A stretch of 64,000 nt of DNA from Polydactylus sextarius (GCA_016801845.1 CM028906.1:15359001-15423000); one strand, 5' to 3'. Positions 36,901 to 47,734 are shown, counted from the first letter of the stretch. Notes: generated by a model not told the origin, from the sequence alone. Made by a program: numbers and translations.

Positions 36901-38439
36901 TTTGATTCTCATAACTTTGTTAGATAAAGTTCTCAATGTGTGTGTTTTTATTCCATCATTTGTTAAGGAACTGGAGTTGTTTCTTGCTGTTCAAGTTGAT
37001 TGTGTTCAAGTGTTGATTAATTATAATTACATGCTAAAAGCAAACTCCCATTGTTAGCCGAGCCCAGAAATCTTTAGATTTTCAACATTTGTAAATGATT
37101 GCGGCATTTTCAAGCTATTTCAAAGCAGTGTTAATTTTGGCAGCTGGTTTTGATTTAATTTGAGTCTTGCCTCTTTTGATGAAAATGTGTATTAATTACA
37201 CCTGCAGTTGTTCAAATCAGCCAAGGTCCTTTGCTTGTCCTTTGCTCACCACTACCCTTCCTGTATCTGCCTACTGTTTAACAAAGTACAAAATATATCA
37301 TAAAATCATAAAATGCAGTTCATTTTCTGGGTTTAGTTAGAGATGCTTAAGCCTTAGGCTCAGCCTTAGAAAAAATTAGAGCTGCGACACTGAAAAAAAC
37401 AGACATGTGCTAGATTGCACGCTGTCAACGCTTTGAAAATTGACCACCCCCGGTATCGTAGCCTCTGCTTCCCTTGTGTGACAAGGGTGTCTGTTTGAAA
37501 TGTGATGAAATGTTAACTTTCCTTTTCTTCATCTTTTTTGCTGTCTCATCTGTCTTTTACATTCAATGAGTATGCTTCCTATGTATAAGGCAGTAACATA
37601 TTTTTAATCATGAATATTTCATACACATTTTCAGACACAGTTTCACAAGGTAATTTTGACTTAATTGTAGTTGTAATTAGTTATCTAAAGCTTGATTCTC
37701 TGGAAATGTGAATTATTTACAATTATAACTGGTTCAAAATGGTGATTTGCAATAATGTTTTAGAAAAAAATATATATCTGGAATATATCTGTAAGTGCAT
37801 TTTACATTTACTATTTGAAATGTCATTCATAACCAGTCTTAATTGCAGTTAAGATATTCAAAAAGGAATTTCCACTAGTCAGAATATCAGTGTAGATATC
37901 TTCAGTGATGACATTTATGTACTAATTAGGACAACATATTCGAAAATAAAATGCTAACTAGAGCAATATATTTGAAAAGAAAAACATTTTAACATCAAAA
38001 TTATTTTACAGATTATAAAGACACAAAGCTCTACTGACCCAAACCGAATGTTCAGCTCAAACTAGTGGAGGGAAAAGATTGCTGATATCAAAGATATGGA
38101 ATAAACACTCAAACAGCTTTTCGAACAACATCTACTGCACAAGTCCAAAGATCTTGCTGTTCATAAGGAAGGAGGTTATGTCATCAAAATGCATAAAGTT
38201 GGAGCCTCATGTTTAAAGTGTAGAGATTTCCATTGTTGAATGAGAGCAAAGAAATACTCTGATATCTTTTGGGATCATATCTGTATTTTATCAACAATGT
38301 CTTACCTTTTTTAACTTATCCATCCAAACTCGTCTGGACCCCCATTGAGATTTAAATGACAGAACTTCACATTAGTGTTTTTTGCAGGATTCCTGATAGA
38401 TGAGACTGCATTGTGCTCCCTTTGGTGGAGTTGCCTTTC

Positions 38440-38458
38440 AAAAAAAAAAAAAAAAAAA
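38440..38458. repeat. Poly-A run
   Basis: About 19 consecutive A residues, interrupting a short open frame. Confidence 0.9.
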
Positions 38459-38749
38459 GAAGATGGCAGCAAAGAATCTAACTTTAGAAAGTGTTATTCT
38501 AGTCTGTCTTTTGATTACTTTTTGGCACACCTGAGTGAGGACAAGGGATGGGTAACTCAAAATACCAGTTGGTTGTCACTAATGGTGCAAGGATGCTGAG
38601 GCTCTGGGACACTGGATAGTTGATACATATTTGATATACCAGCATCTACAAGAACCATGCTTTTTTTCTAGATGCTACAAACGGTAGACACCCCTTGGAT
38701 ATATCAAGGCCAATAACCAGAAAATATGATTGCTGAAGGCTTTCAGGGG

Positions 38750-39260
38750 GAGATCAGGCCAAGCAGACTGACTTGGAAGGAGGCTGTGGGCGACAAACTT
38801 CTGGCTGACTGACTGGGATGTATGCAGGTGGCTGGCAGGCCCAGGACCAGCTGATGCAGAAGCATATTTGCAACTGAAGTGAGCCAAGGTGTGGCTGACT
38901 CTGTAGTAGCCTGGGATGCAGACTGATGGCTAGCAGGTTTGATGCTAGACAACTGGGAGACTGACTGGAGGCTGGCAGAGGTTGAAGAATCCAAGGCTGG
39001 CAGCAGGCAAACAAACTTGACTCTAACCAACTGTTGTGTTGGACACAGTTCAGCCCACTGTCAGTCAGGCAGGTGATTGGCATGTCACTGGGTGTCAACC
39101 TTGAGACAAGCTGGACACTAGTTGCCTGGGATGTAGGGTAGAGGTTAGAGGCCAGAGGCTAGCTGTGAGGCAGGTTTTAAAACTAGCTAGCTTATGAATG
39201 GGTGGATGGCTAGCACACCTGGTGCTAAACCGAAGAAGAAGCACATCTCTGGGGGGTAAG
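38750..39260. repeat. Degenerate CTGGGATG / GATGGCTAGCA-rich repeats
   Basis: Phrases such as CCTGGGATG recur near 38812, 38911 and 39126. GATGGCTAGCA recurs near 38926 and 39207, and each of those copies is followed by a GGT..GATGCTA- or GGTGCTA-like segment. GGCTGGCAG recurs several times. Spacing is irregular. It may be the internal part of the LTR element next to it, or an old minisatellite. The open frames across it show no known domain. Confidence 0.4.
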
Positions 39261-39452
39261 TTCCATAACTGTACAGGTGGTAATAGTGATAAGTTTTCCA
39301 GGAAGAAAACATGGACCACTTCCTCCTAAAGGCTTCTTATTGGGTATATTCACGGCCCCTCTTCCAAAAGGTAGATACTTCAAACTTCAAGCTGGTAAGT
39401 GGAATATTTGGTAGGAAATTGGCAGTTAGATCCATGTTAAGCCACTTGATAC

Positions 39453-40325
39453 AGTCACAGCTGGTGGTAGGAGACCCAAGCACATACACTCAGGAAGACT
39501 GGCAATAAAGGAACTTTAATAGATTAAGTGATGAGGAACAGGTTTGCAGATACATGATGGAAAAAGGAATAGCAGTCCACAGCAAGCATAGAGGGACATA
39601 GCTGCTGCACACGCTGTCTGCTGAGCAAAAAGTCATTCAGGACCATTTGCTCACCAGATAGCTTGCTGTCTGCGTCTAATTTTTGGTGAGTTTTCTGCCT
39701 CACAAGGCCTTGAGGCGAAAATCAAACATGTTTCATATTTTTCACTTCAAGATATTGGCCCCGAGCAAAGTTATTAGCGAGTACATACTCTAGGATAAAT
39801 TAGTTGATATGTGGCCAGATTATGCTGGCGCTGGCGACGCCTCATTAATAACAACAATAACATTTCTTTCAATTCTTCCATTTCACCAACATCCGTCAGT
39901 CAGCTGTGGGCCGCCATCTTCAAGTGACGTGAAATCATGTGAATGGAGGATGTGTTTTGATTGGCCACCTGAATTTCTGCCCTCAGCACGCAGCTCAAGT
40001 AAAGTGCACACGGTGAGTTTTTCACCTCACAAAGCAAAAAATATCAAACATGTTTGATTTTTGCCTTAAGGCCTTGTGAGCAAACAGTCTCAAATGACTT
40101 TTTGCTCAGCAGGTAGCTCTAGTGTGCGGCACGCATAAGCAAATGATCTGGTAACTGACCAGGATAAAAGGTCAGTATAAATACTGGTGAAGATGAGGGA
40201 AATTAGGACCAGGTGTGTAGAGAGGCAGGGAAATTCCAGGGGATAGAAATGGGAAACAGGTGAGCAGGTGGATTGGGAACAGGAAGAACTTCTGGGGACA
40301 TCTGGTAGGTAGCTTGAGCATGACA
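39453..40325 (-). mobile_element. Ty3/gypsy-like LTR (minus strand) split by a nested element
   Basis: Read on the minus strand, 40325 down to about 40137 begins TGTCATGC and contains CACACCTGGTCCTAATTTCC and CCAGATCATTTGC. The sequence resumes at 39590 and continues with TTGCTGTGGACTGC, AAAGTTCCTTTATTGCC (including a poly-A-signal-like segment), and GTGCTTGGGTCTCC to a CTGTGAC end near 39453. This layout resembles fish gypsy LTRs, about 340 bases without the insert. The terminal repeat is imperfect and no second LTR was identified. Confidence 0.45.
39603..40132. mobile_element. Non-autonomous inverted-repeat DNA element (about 530 bases)
   Basis: CTGCTGAGCAAAAAGTCATT at 39619 is found in inverted form at the right end (AATGACTTTTTGCTCAGCAG near 40094). 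The similarity continues inward through TTTGCTCAC and, further in, through CCTCACAAGGCCTTGAGG and AATCAAACATGTTT facing CCTTAAGGCCTTGTGAG and AATATCAAACATGTTTGATT. The interior has no transposase frame. The 5-base GCATA occurs on both sides (39586 and 40133) and may be a target duplication. Confidence 0.65.
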
Positions 40326-41537
40326 AATGTGGAAAGAGGCAAGAGACAGAAATACACAGTGAACACAAAAAACTATTCATGGCACTTAGGTTGGAGATAT
40401 ACCTATAGTAATGATAATCAATAAAAAAAAAGTAAGCTACACACTCATTTAATCTGTCAAAGTCTGTAAAAGGGGTCAGAAGATAGTACAATATGAAACT
40501 GTTTTACGGTTGTGTTTTAAGAGCACTTTTTGAAGTTTACATCAGATACACATTTGCTAGGCTGCAGGTTGTAGGCAGGAACATTATTATCATTGTTTGT
40601 AAAACTATGGAATTATTACCTTGCTATTTTCATATTTTCTGGTTATTTCCTATAAACCTATCCACCACCTCTCATTACCATGTGTAATCTTTCCAGTTAA
40701 ACCATTCACAATTAACTGTATAATGCACTCAAGGAGAGGGCTGGGTTTGCATATAAGGTAATAAAATAAAGAAGTTAAAAAGAGGAACAGTGAAATTTGT
40801 CAAAGGGGAAGACGGTTATCTGATATTTATCATCATCTGTGTATTTCCCTGCAAATTGCCCTTTGCCGTTTGTCATCTGTGTTATGCTGCTGTGACAACA
40901 TTAATAACAATAATAATAATAATATAATTTTACTAATGGAATAAATTAAGTAAACCTAGTTGTAAATATAGATAAATAAATCTGTTTATCAAAGAAATCC
41001 TCACTTAGTGAACAAACCTGAATGATAATTAGCACAATGGTACCATCAAGTGGTTGTGTGAGCAAATTGCAGCCAGTAAGTGGATGTACAATTTCCCCCT
41101 TGGTTTCTGCTGGCATTTCTTGTAAATATCTAAAAATTGAACTATTTCATTTCTATAATCCAAGAACGTTTGGTTTTTTTTAAATGTTACAATAGCACTT
41201 TACTGCAATCCTAAGTGCAGTCATCTCATCCTTAAAAATTTCAGGAAGGAGGAAAGAGGATGTGCTAATGTCAATGCATTTTAGTAAAAAAAATGGGTAC
41301 TGCTATCTGGGACTATATTTACAACACTACTCAACAATACTACTAAATTATTTTTCTTTAATTTTGAAGACGAGGTGAATTATCTATCAAAGCCTGTATG
41401 AGTAAGAAGCACTGTGATGCAATAGCAGTAGAAGCACTGTGACGCACACTTACATATATTACAGTGTATTGCAAGTTGGTTTTGAAAGTTTATTTCATTG
41501 GCCAGCAGGCTGTAATTTCCATTTTACAGAAGCAATA
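40326..41537. other. Intergenic DNA upstream of nod2
   Basis: AT-rich, with an AAT repeat near 40902-40926. No coding signal was seen. Confidence 0.6.
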
Positions 41538-41652
41538 GAAAAGGTTTCACTTTGTGCTTTGGAATGAGGAAGAGGCGGAGGTTCAATGTAGTGCTGTCTG
41601 TCTGCTCAGAAGACTGGACGAGGCAATAAAGTTTTGAGCTGTGGACACTGAC
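41538..41652 (+). promoter_or_regulatory. nod2: Candidate nod2 promoter and 5' leader
   Basis: A purine-rich GAGGAAGAGG (41566-41575) fits a PU.1/ETS site. GGTTTCACTTTGTG (41543-41556) is one base off an interferon-response-like TTTCNNTTTC pattern. A GTGAGT donor at 41653 could end a non-coding first exon. NOD2 is a myeloid and interferon-responsive gene in mammals, so such sites make sense, but none is proven here. Confidence 0.3.
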
Positions 41653-41920
41653 GTGAGTGATAATTTTACGATGGCTTTACTGTATGTGTGCCAGATACCT
41701 TAGCAGTTGACATTTGTGAGTTTATTATTATGTTTTTATACGTTTTAAGGGAGTGTATAACACTATGTACACAAAACTTTCTCTGTGTTTGAAACAACAA
41801 CAGTGTGTAAGAGTACAACATGAGGAAAACTCACAGAGGCTGGTGATAGCATGAGGATACTGGAAGCAACAGATCTTTGTATTGGCTGTCTCTGGACATG
41901 GAATTGGGCTGTTAGAAAGC

Positions 41921-42403
41921 ATGTCACAGGAGCTGGTAATGAAACAACGGACAGAGATACTGCATGCACTGTGTAGCAGCGGCTCAGCTGAGCACCTGGA
42001 AAGGGTGCTAGACATACTGCTGGCTCAGGGGGAGCTGATATGGGAAGATTACCAGAACATACATGTACAAGGTAGAGCGCTGTATACCAGTGCCAGACAG
42101 CTGCTTGACCTGGTGTATACAAAGGGTACAGAAAGCTGTCAACGCCTTCTTAGTGCTCTCAAACATGTCCTGCCAGAAGAGCAGGGAGCTAGCCTGTCTT
42201 TTACAGGATGCTGCCAAAATGCAGAGAAAAAAGAAGAATCACAGAAGACAAGTACTCAGACTCTTCTGACTCAGAGACCCAAATTCGTCATTGAGCTACA
42301 AAACTGCATTGATGGGGCTCTAGAGGTTCTTGTTGAGTCAGGACACTTCACTTCAGGAGACTGTGATCAAGTGCGGCTTCCTATACACACCCCCTCTCAA
42401 CAG
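41921..42403 (+). CDS. nod2: nod2 exon 1: CARD1 and most of CARD2
   Basis: 161 codons from the chosen ATG, ending exactly after a CAG codon before GTACTG. WEDYQNIHVQGRAL matches the CARD1 WEDY core. CDQVRLPIHTPSQQ matches the CARD2 region that human NOD2 reads as CDEIRLPIFTPSQR. Confidence 0.93.
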
Positions 42404-45400
42404 GTACTGTGCACTGAGCCTTCATTTTTACATCCCATTAAACTGTGGCTTTACAACCTTCTGTTATTGTTATTACATTTTTGTATGACTGGCAACTCTA
42501 ACCCTACTGATTTAGAAAAAAACAGTTATACTGGATTGGCTGCACTCTTTGTGATGTAATCTTTAACACTTTGGGAAATTCAATTACTCATCCTCTTGTC
42601 AAGAACTGTGTAATACTGATGTCAATTTCTGCCCGTGTCTGTGCAGCAAGAATGATGCTAGCAGTTGAACTTAGTTTAGTGCAAAGACAGGACATGGCAG
42701 CATGGCTTTGTATAAAAGTAGGTTTAGTGAATTTTAGAGGAGCTGCAATGGAGTTGTTGTTACCTTCAGAAAGACCAAGAAATGTTGTTTTCTTGTGTTC
42801 CTGTCTTTGGAACACAAGAAACACAAGAATAACACTAAATTAAACTAACACTCATTAATCAACACTCAGTCCCAGTCTTCCTACTGACTCTTAGCAACAA
42901 AAGGAATAATTGCATCTTCAAATTGAAGCCAGTATTTCCTTTTATGATGAATCTGTTGTCATTCACATGTCAATCAGGCACGGAGTCTGCTTGACCATGT
43001 CAGATCAAAAGGTGAAACAGCAGCAAAAGTGTTGCTGCATTACATCAAGCAAAATCAGGACCCTGTATCTTCATGGGGCCATGAGGAAGTGTTTCTTTCA
43101 AAAGGTACATCATTATAATAATCTCATAATTGTGTTGAAAACTATTAAAGTATGTAATTATATATACAATACCAATGGGAAACTATGTGCAAGCTTAATA
43201 TTGAGAGGATGCACTTCCTTGTTGACACTTCTGGGTATTCTGTTTAAAATAGGCCAAATGTATGCATTGTAGACATGATAGTGGTTGCTCTCCAAAAATA
43301 GAAATGACTCAGTCCAAACTGTGAAAAGGGGGTGTCCCGATTGCAGAGTGATTAGTGATTAATATGCAAACCACATAGAAAGCCTCAGAAGTTTTGAGTG
43401 GCTGCTCCCAAGCTGGGTTGATCTTTGTTATATGTCATTCCTCTACTTTCTTTTCCCTCTTTCCTGTCATTCTTTTCTGCATCCTCCCCCTGAAAATATG
43501 TTAAAAGGTCTGTGGTGCTTATTGAAGTTTATCTTGTGCTTTTCTTCCACAGAGTTCTTAAAGTATCAAAAGAAGTTGGGCAGTTCTGTGTCTGCCCAGT
43601 CCTGCTTTCTCAGTACTTATGGAGGAACTGGCCACATGTCCTTGGATGACATTTACACTGAGGGTCAGCTGGAATTAGCCCATTGTGGTGCTGATGTCCA
43701 TGCACCTGTAGGCTTGGTGGACATAGTTGGTATGGCAGGTACAGCGAACAAGGAGGCTGACACAATTCTAATATCCGGTGAGGCAGGCAGTGGGAAGAGC
43801 ACCCTACTCCAAAGGCTGCATTTGCTTTGGGCTCGAGGGACAGCTCTCCAGAACTTTCTGTTTCTATTCCCATTCAGCTGTCGCAGGCTGAACTCGGAGC
43901 ACAGGGAGCTGTCTGTCCAAGAGTTATTGTTTCAGCACTGCTGCTGGCCTGACAGAGAGCAGGAAAAGATTTTCCAGTTCATCCAGGACCACCCACATCT
44001 CATCCTCTTCACTTTTGATGGTTTGGATGAGCTCAAGCAGAGCTTTTCAGATGAGCACAGATTTTGTTGCCCTACCCAACGTGCACCTGTTCACATACTG
44101 TTGTTCAACTTAATCCAAGGTTGCCTGATGAAGGGAGTGTGGAAAGTGGTAACAAGTCGACCAGAGGCAGTGGGGCCATTGTTGAAGAAACACCTTCGCA
44201 AAGAGGTTTTCCTGAAGGGTTTTTCCCCAAGTGGGATTGACTGTTTTGTGAGGAAGCATCACAGTGACCCCACTGTGGCAACTAAGGTTATGGAGTCACT
44301 ACAGTCAAACACAGCTTTACTTGGCTTGTGTCATAGCCCAGTCCTCTGCTGGATTGTCTCACAGTGCCATAAAGAGTTGTTGGGCTGTGGAGAAGGAAGT
44401 CTACAAACAATCACAGATGTTTACCTGATGATCTTACAGCACTTTTTGCAGCACCAAAGCCACCCAAAGAACACCAGAGGGCCAGGTTGGCTTCAGGAAC
44501 ACCTAAAAACAGTCTTACATCTAGGACAGCTTGCCTTTGAGGGGATTGAAACCAACTGCTATATCTTCTCACAGACAGATCTGGAGGCATGTGGTGTAAC
44601 TGAAAAAGATATTGGCTCTGGCTTTCTCATCCAGAGCAAAGATATGTCCTCCACCCACAGCAAACACTATGAATTCTTTCATTTGACTATGCAGTGTTTC
44701 TTTGCTGCCTTGTACATTGTTTTGTCGAGTAACACTGACCGTACAACCATCCCGAAGCTCTTTGAGCCACAAGACATGAGAGAGGCAGCAATAGGCAGCA
44801 AATGCTTTGGGGTTTGCTTGTCATCCACTGATCAACAAGAACAGGTTCCAGGGCAAAAAGCTACGGCGGCTGAAATACCGAATCTGCAAATCACAGCCAC
44901 ATTTGTGTCTGGTCTACTGTCTCAACGCAATCAAAGCCTGTGGCTCCACTGCTTCCCTGGTGCTATGATATCAAAGAAGGTTAAACAGGTTTTGAGATGC
45001 CTGTCAAATGGCATGCAGAAGCACTTCAAATCTATCCCTCAACCTGTGGCGGGAGAGAAAAAGAGCATGCATGCAATGCCATGCTTTGTCTGGCTCATCA
45101 AATGCATCTATGAAATGCAGGAGAGCAAGATAGCTAAAGATGCTGTCAGTAAGCTAGAAGTGGACCATTTGAAACTGTCTTACTGTAACATTGGTCCTGT
45201 AGAATGTACTGCATTAGCCTATGTACTCCAGCATTTAAGGAACCCTGTTGGCCTCCAGCTGGATAACAACTCTGTGGGCGATGTTGGAGTGGAGCAGCTT
45301 CTTCCCTGTATGCACATTTGTAATTCCCTCTAGTGAGTATAAAATAGTTTAAATATTCTATTGTTTATTTTCCTTTTTTGAACCTGTAGTCAGTTCTTCC

Positions 45401-46967
45401 TAGTAGCCTTTATAAGAGGCAATAAGGCAGAAAATAAATGTTATGCTTAAATAAGTGTTCAATATTTGTTCCTTGTGTTGTACAGCCTCCGAAATAACAA
45501 CATCACAGATGAGGGCATCCACAAACTGATTGCTAAGGGTATCCAGTGTGACAACTTCAAGAAAATTGCGTATGTATTGTCAAGATAAATAATAAACTTA
45601 CCATAAAACTACAAATGACATTCATCAATTACCTTCCATAACCATTTTGTTTCTCTAGGCTCTTCAACAACAAGCTAACGGATGCTTGCACATTGCACTT
45701 TTCTAATCTTCTGAAGACCAAGCAGAATTTCCTCTCCCTTAGGTTAGCACTTACAGTATTTTCAGCCATCATCAAATGTAATACAACAGGCTCTACTATA
45801 ATAACTAAGACTGTGTAATGTAAAAGGAATTTAGAATGATGTTCTCTATTGTGTTGCTAGACTAGGCAACAATAATGTTACAGCAGAAGGAGCAAAGCAG
45901 CTGGCAGAGGGACTGAAACTCAATCATTCACTGCAGTTTTTAGGGTAAAAAAAATCCTCCTTCAAATATCCATATATTTTATTGGTGGTGCATTTCTATT
46001 TACAAGTGTTTCTTTGTATTCCCAGGCTTTGGGGCAATAAAATAGGGGATGCAGGGGCACAGGCCCTGGCCAGTGCCCTAGAAAACAGCAAAACTCTGCT
46101 GTGGCTCAGGTAACATTTGCTTTAAATAATGACATGTATTAGATGTGTTATAAGGTTGCATGGTGACTACACACTTATTTATATGTATGTGTGTGTGTGT
46201 GTGTGTTTTTTTCCAGCTTGCAAGATAAATATACATCTTTGCATGTTTTGATTATTGGAAAATATATCATACTGCAGCTGCTCATATTTGTCTTATAACT
46301 CTCATTTTGTGCAATGGCAGCTTGGTAGGTAATAGTGTAGGCAATGCAGGAGCATATGCCTTCGCCAACCTCATCAAGAACAACACATCACTGGAAGAGC
46401 TTTGGTAGGTGTTGGTGACAACTTGTAATTGTATTGACAAAGCACGTGACATTAAGCAAATGGCTACACTGACATGTGCATTGAGTGTGCATTGGTGCTT
46501 AAGCTGCCCCACCCTCTCATTTCCTGTAAAAGGTTGACAGAGAACTGCATAACCAGAACAGGAGTGGAATGCCTGATTCAAGCCCTTGAACAGAACACAC
46601 GTGTGAAATCAATATGGTATGTCATGTACACTTAAACATACACTTACAAATCTGAAGTTTGTCACTGTTCCTTGTGTTGTTCGTGCATATTGTTGGTTGG
46701 TTGGTATTGTTGCTGTTTGCATGTTGAATATAGGGCAATGTGTAGCTGTACTGCTAGTTGTGATGCCAAGAAATGTTGTGGCTGTTCATACTGCATCCTA
46801 TTCTTGTTAAGCTAGAATATTACTTCAGACTTCCTCTCCAAACTGCTTGTGCTTTGTCAATGGCTTATTTTGTTTTTTTCCTTTTATGCTGCAGGTTGAG
46901 AAACAATGACCTTAGTTTGGAGGAGATAGAGGAGATGTCACAACGTGACCCAAGACTGGTCTTCTAA
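41921..46967 (+). CDS. nod2: nod2, intracellular muramyl-dipeptide sensor (complete, ten coding exons)
   Basis: NOD2 is a cytosolic NLR that detects muramyl dipeptide and recruits RIPK2 to activate NF-kB. The coding exons are 41921-42403, 42978-43104, 43553-45332, 45486-45569, 45659-45742, 45861-45944, 46026-46109, 46321-46404, 46533-46616 and 46895-46967. All have GT/AG borders and joined phases, giving 988 codons plus TAA. Domains: CARD1 about residues 1-90, CARD2 about 125-200, NACHT about 270-440 with Walker A GEAGSGKST (279-287) and Walker B FTFDGLDE (356-363), a winged-helix region with HLTMQCFFAALY, and C-terminal LRRs. Similarity to human NOD2 (1040 residues) is high throughout. The start is the ATG giving MSQELVMKQ. 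The open frame extends upstream, but without an ATG. One LRR exon present in human seems absent. Confidence 0.96.
42404..42977 (+). other. nod2 intron 1
   Basis: 574 bases. A frame inside it reads ARMMLAVELS...MAAWLCIK, faintly like the CARD2 exon, but no acceptor puts it in a usable phase. It is treated as intron. Confidence 0.8.
42978..43104 (+). CDS. nod2: nod2 exon 2: end of CARD2
   Basis: It encodes ARSLLDHVRSKGETAAKVLL then HYIKQNQ, the last helices of CARD2. Phase runs from 0 to 1, with acceptor atcag and donor GTACAT. Confidence 0.9.
43105..43552 (+). other. nod2 intron 2
   Basis: 448 bases with no coding signal; ends in a CT-rich tract and ttccacag. Confidence 0.8.
43553..45332 (+). 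CDS. nod2: nod2 exon 3: NACHT, winged-helix regions and first LRR
   Basis: A single 1780-base exon, as expected for the giant NACHT exon of vertebrate NOD2. It starts EFLKYQKKLGSSVSAQS and has CFLSTYGG before the NACHT. Walker A lies near 43781-43807. The exon ends in GLQLDNNSVGDVGVEQLLP. The last two bases (TA) are completed by the next exon as Tyr in YLRNNN. Confidence 0.97.
45486..45569 (+). CDS. nod2: nod2 exon 4: LRR module
   Basis: 84 bases in phase 2 encoding (Y)LRNNNITDEGIHKLI. Intron phases and length follow the one-repeat-per-exon plan of NOD1/NOD2-type LRRs. Confidence 0.93.
45659..45742 (+). CDS. nod2: nod2 exon 5: LRR module
   Basis: 84 bases encoding LFNNKLTDACTLHFSNLL. Matches human LFNNKLTDG. 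Confidence 0.93.
45861..45944 (+). CDS. nod2: nod2 exon 6: LRR module
   Basis: 84 bases encoding LGNNNVTAEGAKQLAEGL and ending HSLQFLG, close to human SLQFLG. Confidence 0.93.
46026..46109 (+). CDS. nod2: nod2 exon 7: LRR module with conserved WG and WLS
   Basis: 84 bases encoding LWGNKIGDAGAQALASAL then LLWL(S). The Trp at residue 883 and the Trp at 907 line up with human W907 and W931, residues implicated in muramyl-dipeptide sensing. Confidence 0.93.
46110..46320 (+). other. nod2 intron with TG tract and decoy acceptor
   Basis: 211 bases. A (TG)n tract near 46188-46206 is followed by a good-looking ttttttccag at 46208-46217, but the sequence after it does not encode an LRR. The real acceptor is ggcag at 46320, which keeps the 84-base exon. 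Confidence 0.8.
46321..46404 (+). CDS. nod2: nod2 exon 8: LRR module
   Basis: 84 bases encoding LVGNSVGNAGAYAFANLI and ending SLEELW. Confidence 0.92.
46533..46616 (+). CDS. nod2: nod2 exon 9: LRR module
   Basis: 84 bases encoding LTENCITRTGVECLIQALEQ and ending in IW. It best matches the second-last human LRR exon (NCIT..GAEALLQALE), which implies that one human module before it has no counterpart. Confidence 0.92.
46895..46967 (+). CDS. nod2: nod2 exon 10: C-terminal cap
   Basis: It encodes LRNNDLSLEEIEEMSQRDPR and ends LVF then TAA, matching the human C-terminus LRGNTFSLEEVDKL. The acceptor is gctgcag. Confidence 0.95.
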
Positions 46968-47734
46968 CTTTGTATGAAGTTTGTACAAAGACTATGTATT
47001 TCTTTAAGATATATTTTATGACACACTCTATTTATTTCAAGAAGTGTTTTATATTAAAATACAAAATGTAACATACATTTGTGTAACTCAGTTTCTGAGA
47101 TGAAATGCCAATGCCACTTTTTGGGGTTTATTTGAATACAAAAAATATATTCACCTGTGTTTTGGTCTTGATTTCTTTGTAGTAGTTGCTGATGTTCATG
47201 TGACCATAAACCACCATCGCCTCAGAGGGAAGTCTCATGTTTTATTGTGCTACATTTATTTGACAGCTGTAGTTGCAAGTATAGTTGTATTCAACCCCCC
47301 ACCAATTAATTTTTATTCACAGCAAATTTTTATTATCATTATTATTATTTCAAATAACTGCTACATATTTAACATCTCAGCAGTTTATAAAACTAGTCAA
47401 TAGTTCTACGTCAATCAAATGCAACCTGAAAATTGTTCATATATACAGTATAAATGTATGGATGATAATCAAGAAATTTGATGTATTGATATTATAGTAT
47501 TAAATATTGCACAAATTAAGCACTTTCACTTTTGATTCTACATACGCTTCTGATGGTGACACAAATCCTATTTTTTCCAATTTTGGAGGGTTATCTGTTA
47601 CAGAGTAATATAACGTTGCTTCCTTTAGGTAAATAATTTACAGTGAGCACATCTTCGCTGGACACTGCAACCAAACTATGTGCTCTGCCGTCAATGGGAA
47701 AACCCCACACAGCGGGACATTTGTATAGACACAG
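46968..47734 (+). other. nod2 3' UTR and short nod2-cyld intergenic spacer
   Basis: Only about 0.8 kb separates the nod2 stop from the first CCAAT box of cyld. The spacer is AT-rich, with an ATTAAA about 86 bases after the stop. No gene was seen. Confidence 0.7.
47053..47058 (+). terminator. nod2: Candidate nod2 polyadenylation signal ATTAAA
   Basis: The first poly-A-type hexamer after the stop, in AT-rich DNA, followed by TGTAA and T-rich sequence within about 40 bases. Confidence 0.5.

Larger units (their letters stand above)
30346..38749. other. Gene-free AT-rich intergenic DNA between nkd1 and nod2
   Basis: No exon with a recognisable protein was found on either strand. The stretch holds poly-T runs at 31410-31424, 32285-32308 and 33947-33971, a poly-A run at 38440-38458, an AG tract near 34846-34866, and remnants of dispersed repeats. 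In mammals this interval carries SNX20 on the opposite strand, and I see no PX-domain sequence here. Confidence 0.6.

Noticed and set aside
38754..39098. Pro/Ser/Gln-rich minus-strand frame as a retroelement gag protein
   Set aside because: It follows an LTR-like sequence in the right orientation, but no gag or zinc-knuckle motif is visible, and the composition comes from the degenerate repeats below it.
42640..42730. Possible duplicated CARD2 exon in nod2 intron 1 (frame reading ARMMLAVEL...AAWLCIK)
   Set aside because: Only about 6 of 24 residues match the real exon, and the only nearby acceptor (gtgcag) puts a stop codon in the required phase. Likely coincidence.
46208..46230. Strong-looking splice acceptor ttttttccag in a nod2 intron
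   Set aside because: The following sequence hits stops and does not encode an LRR. Using the acceptor at 46320 gives a perfect 84-base module.
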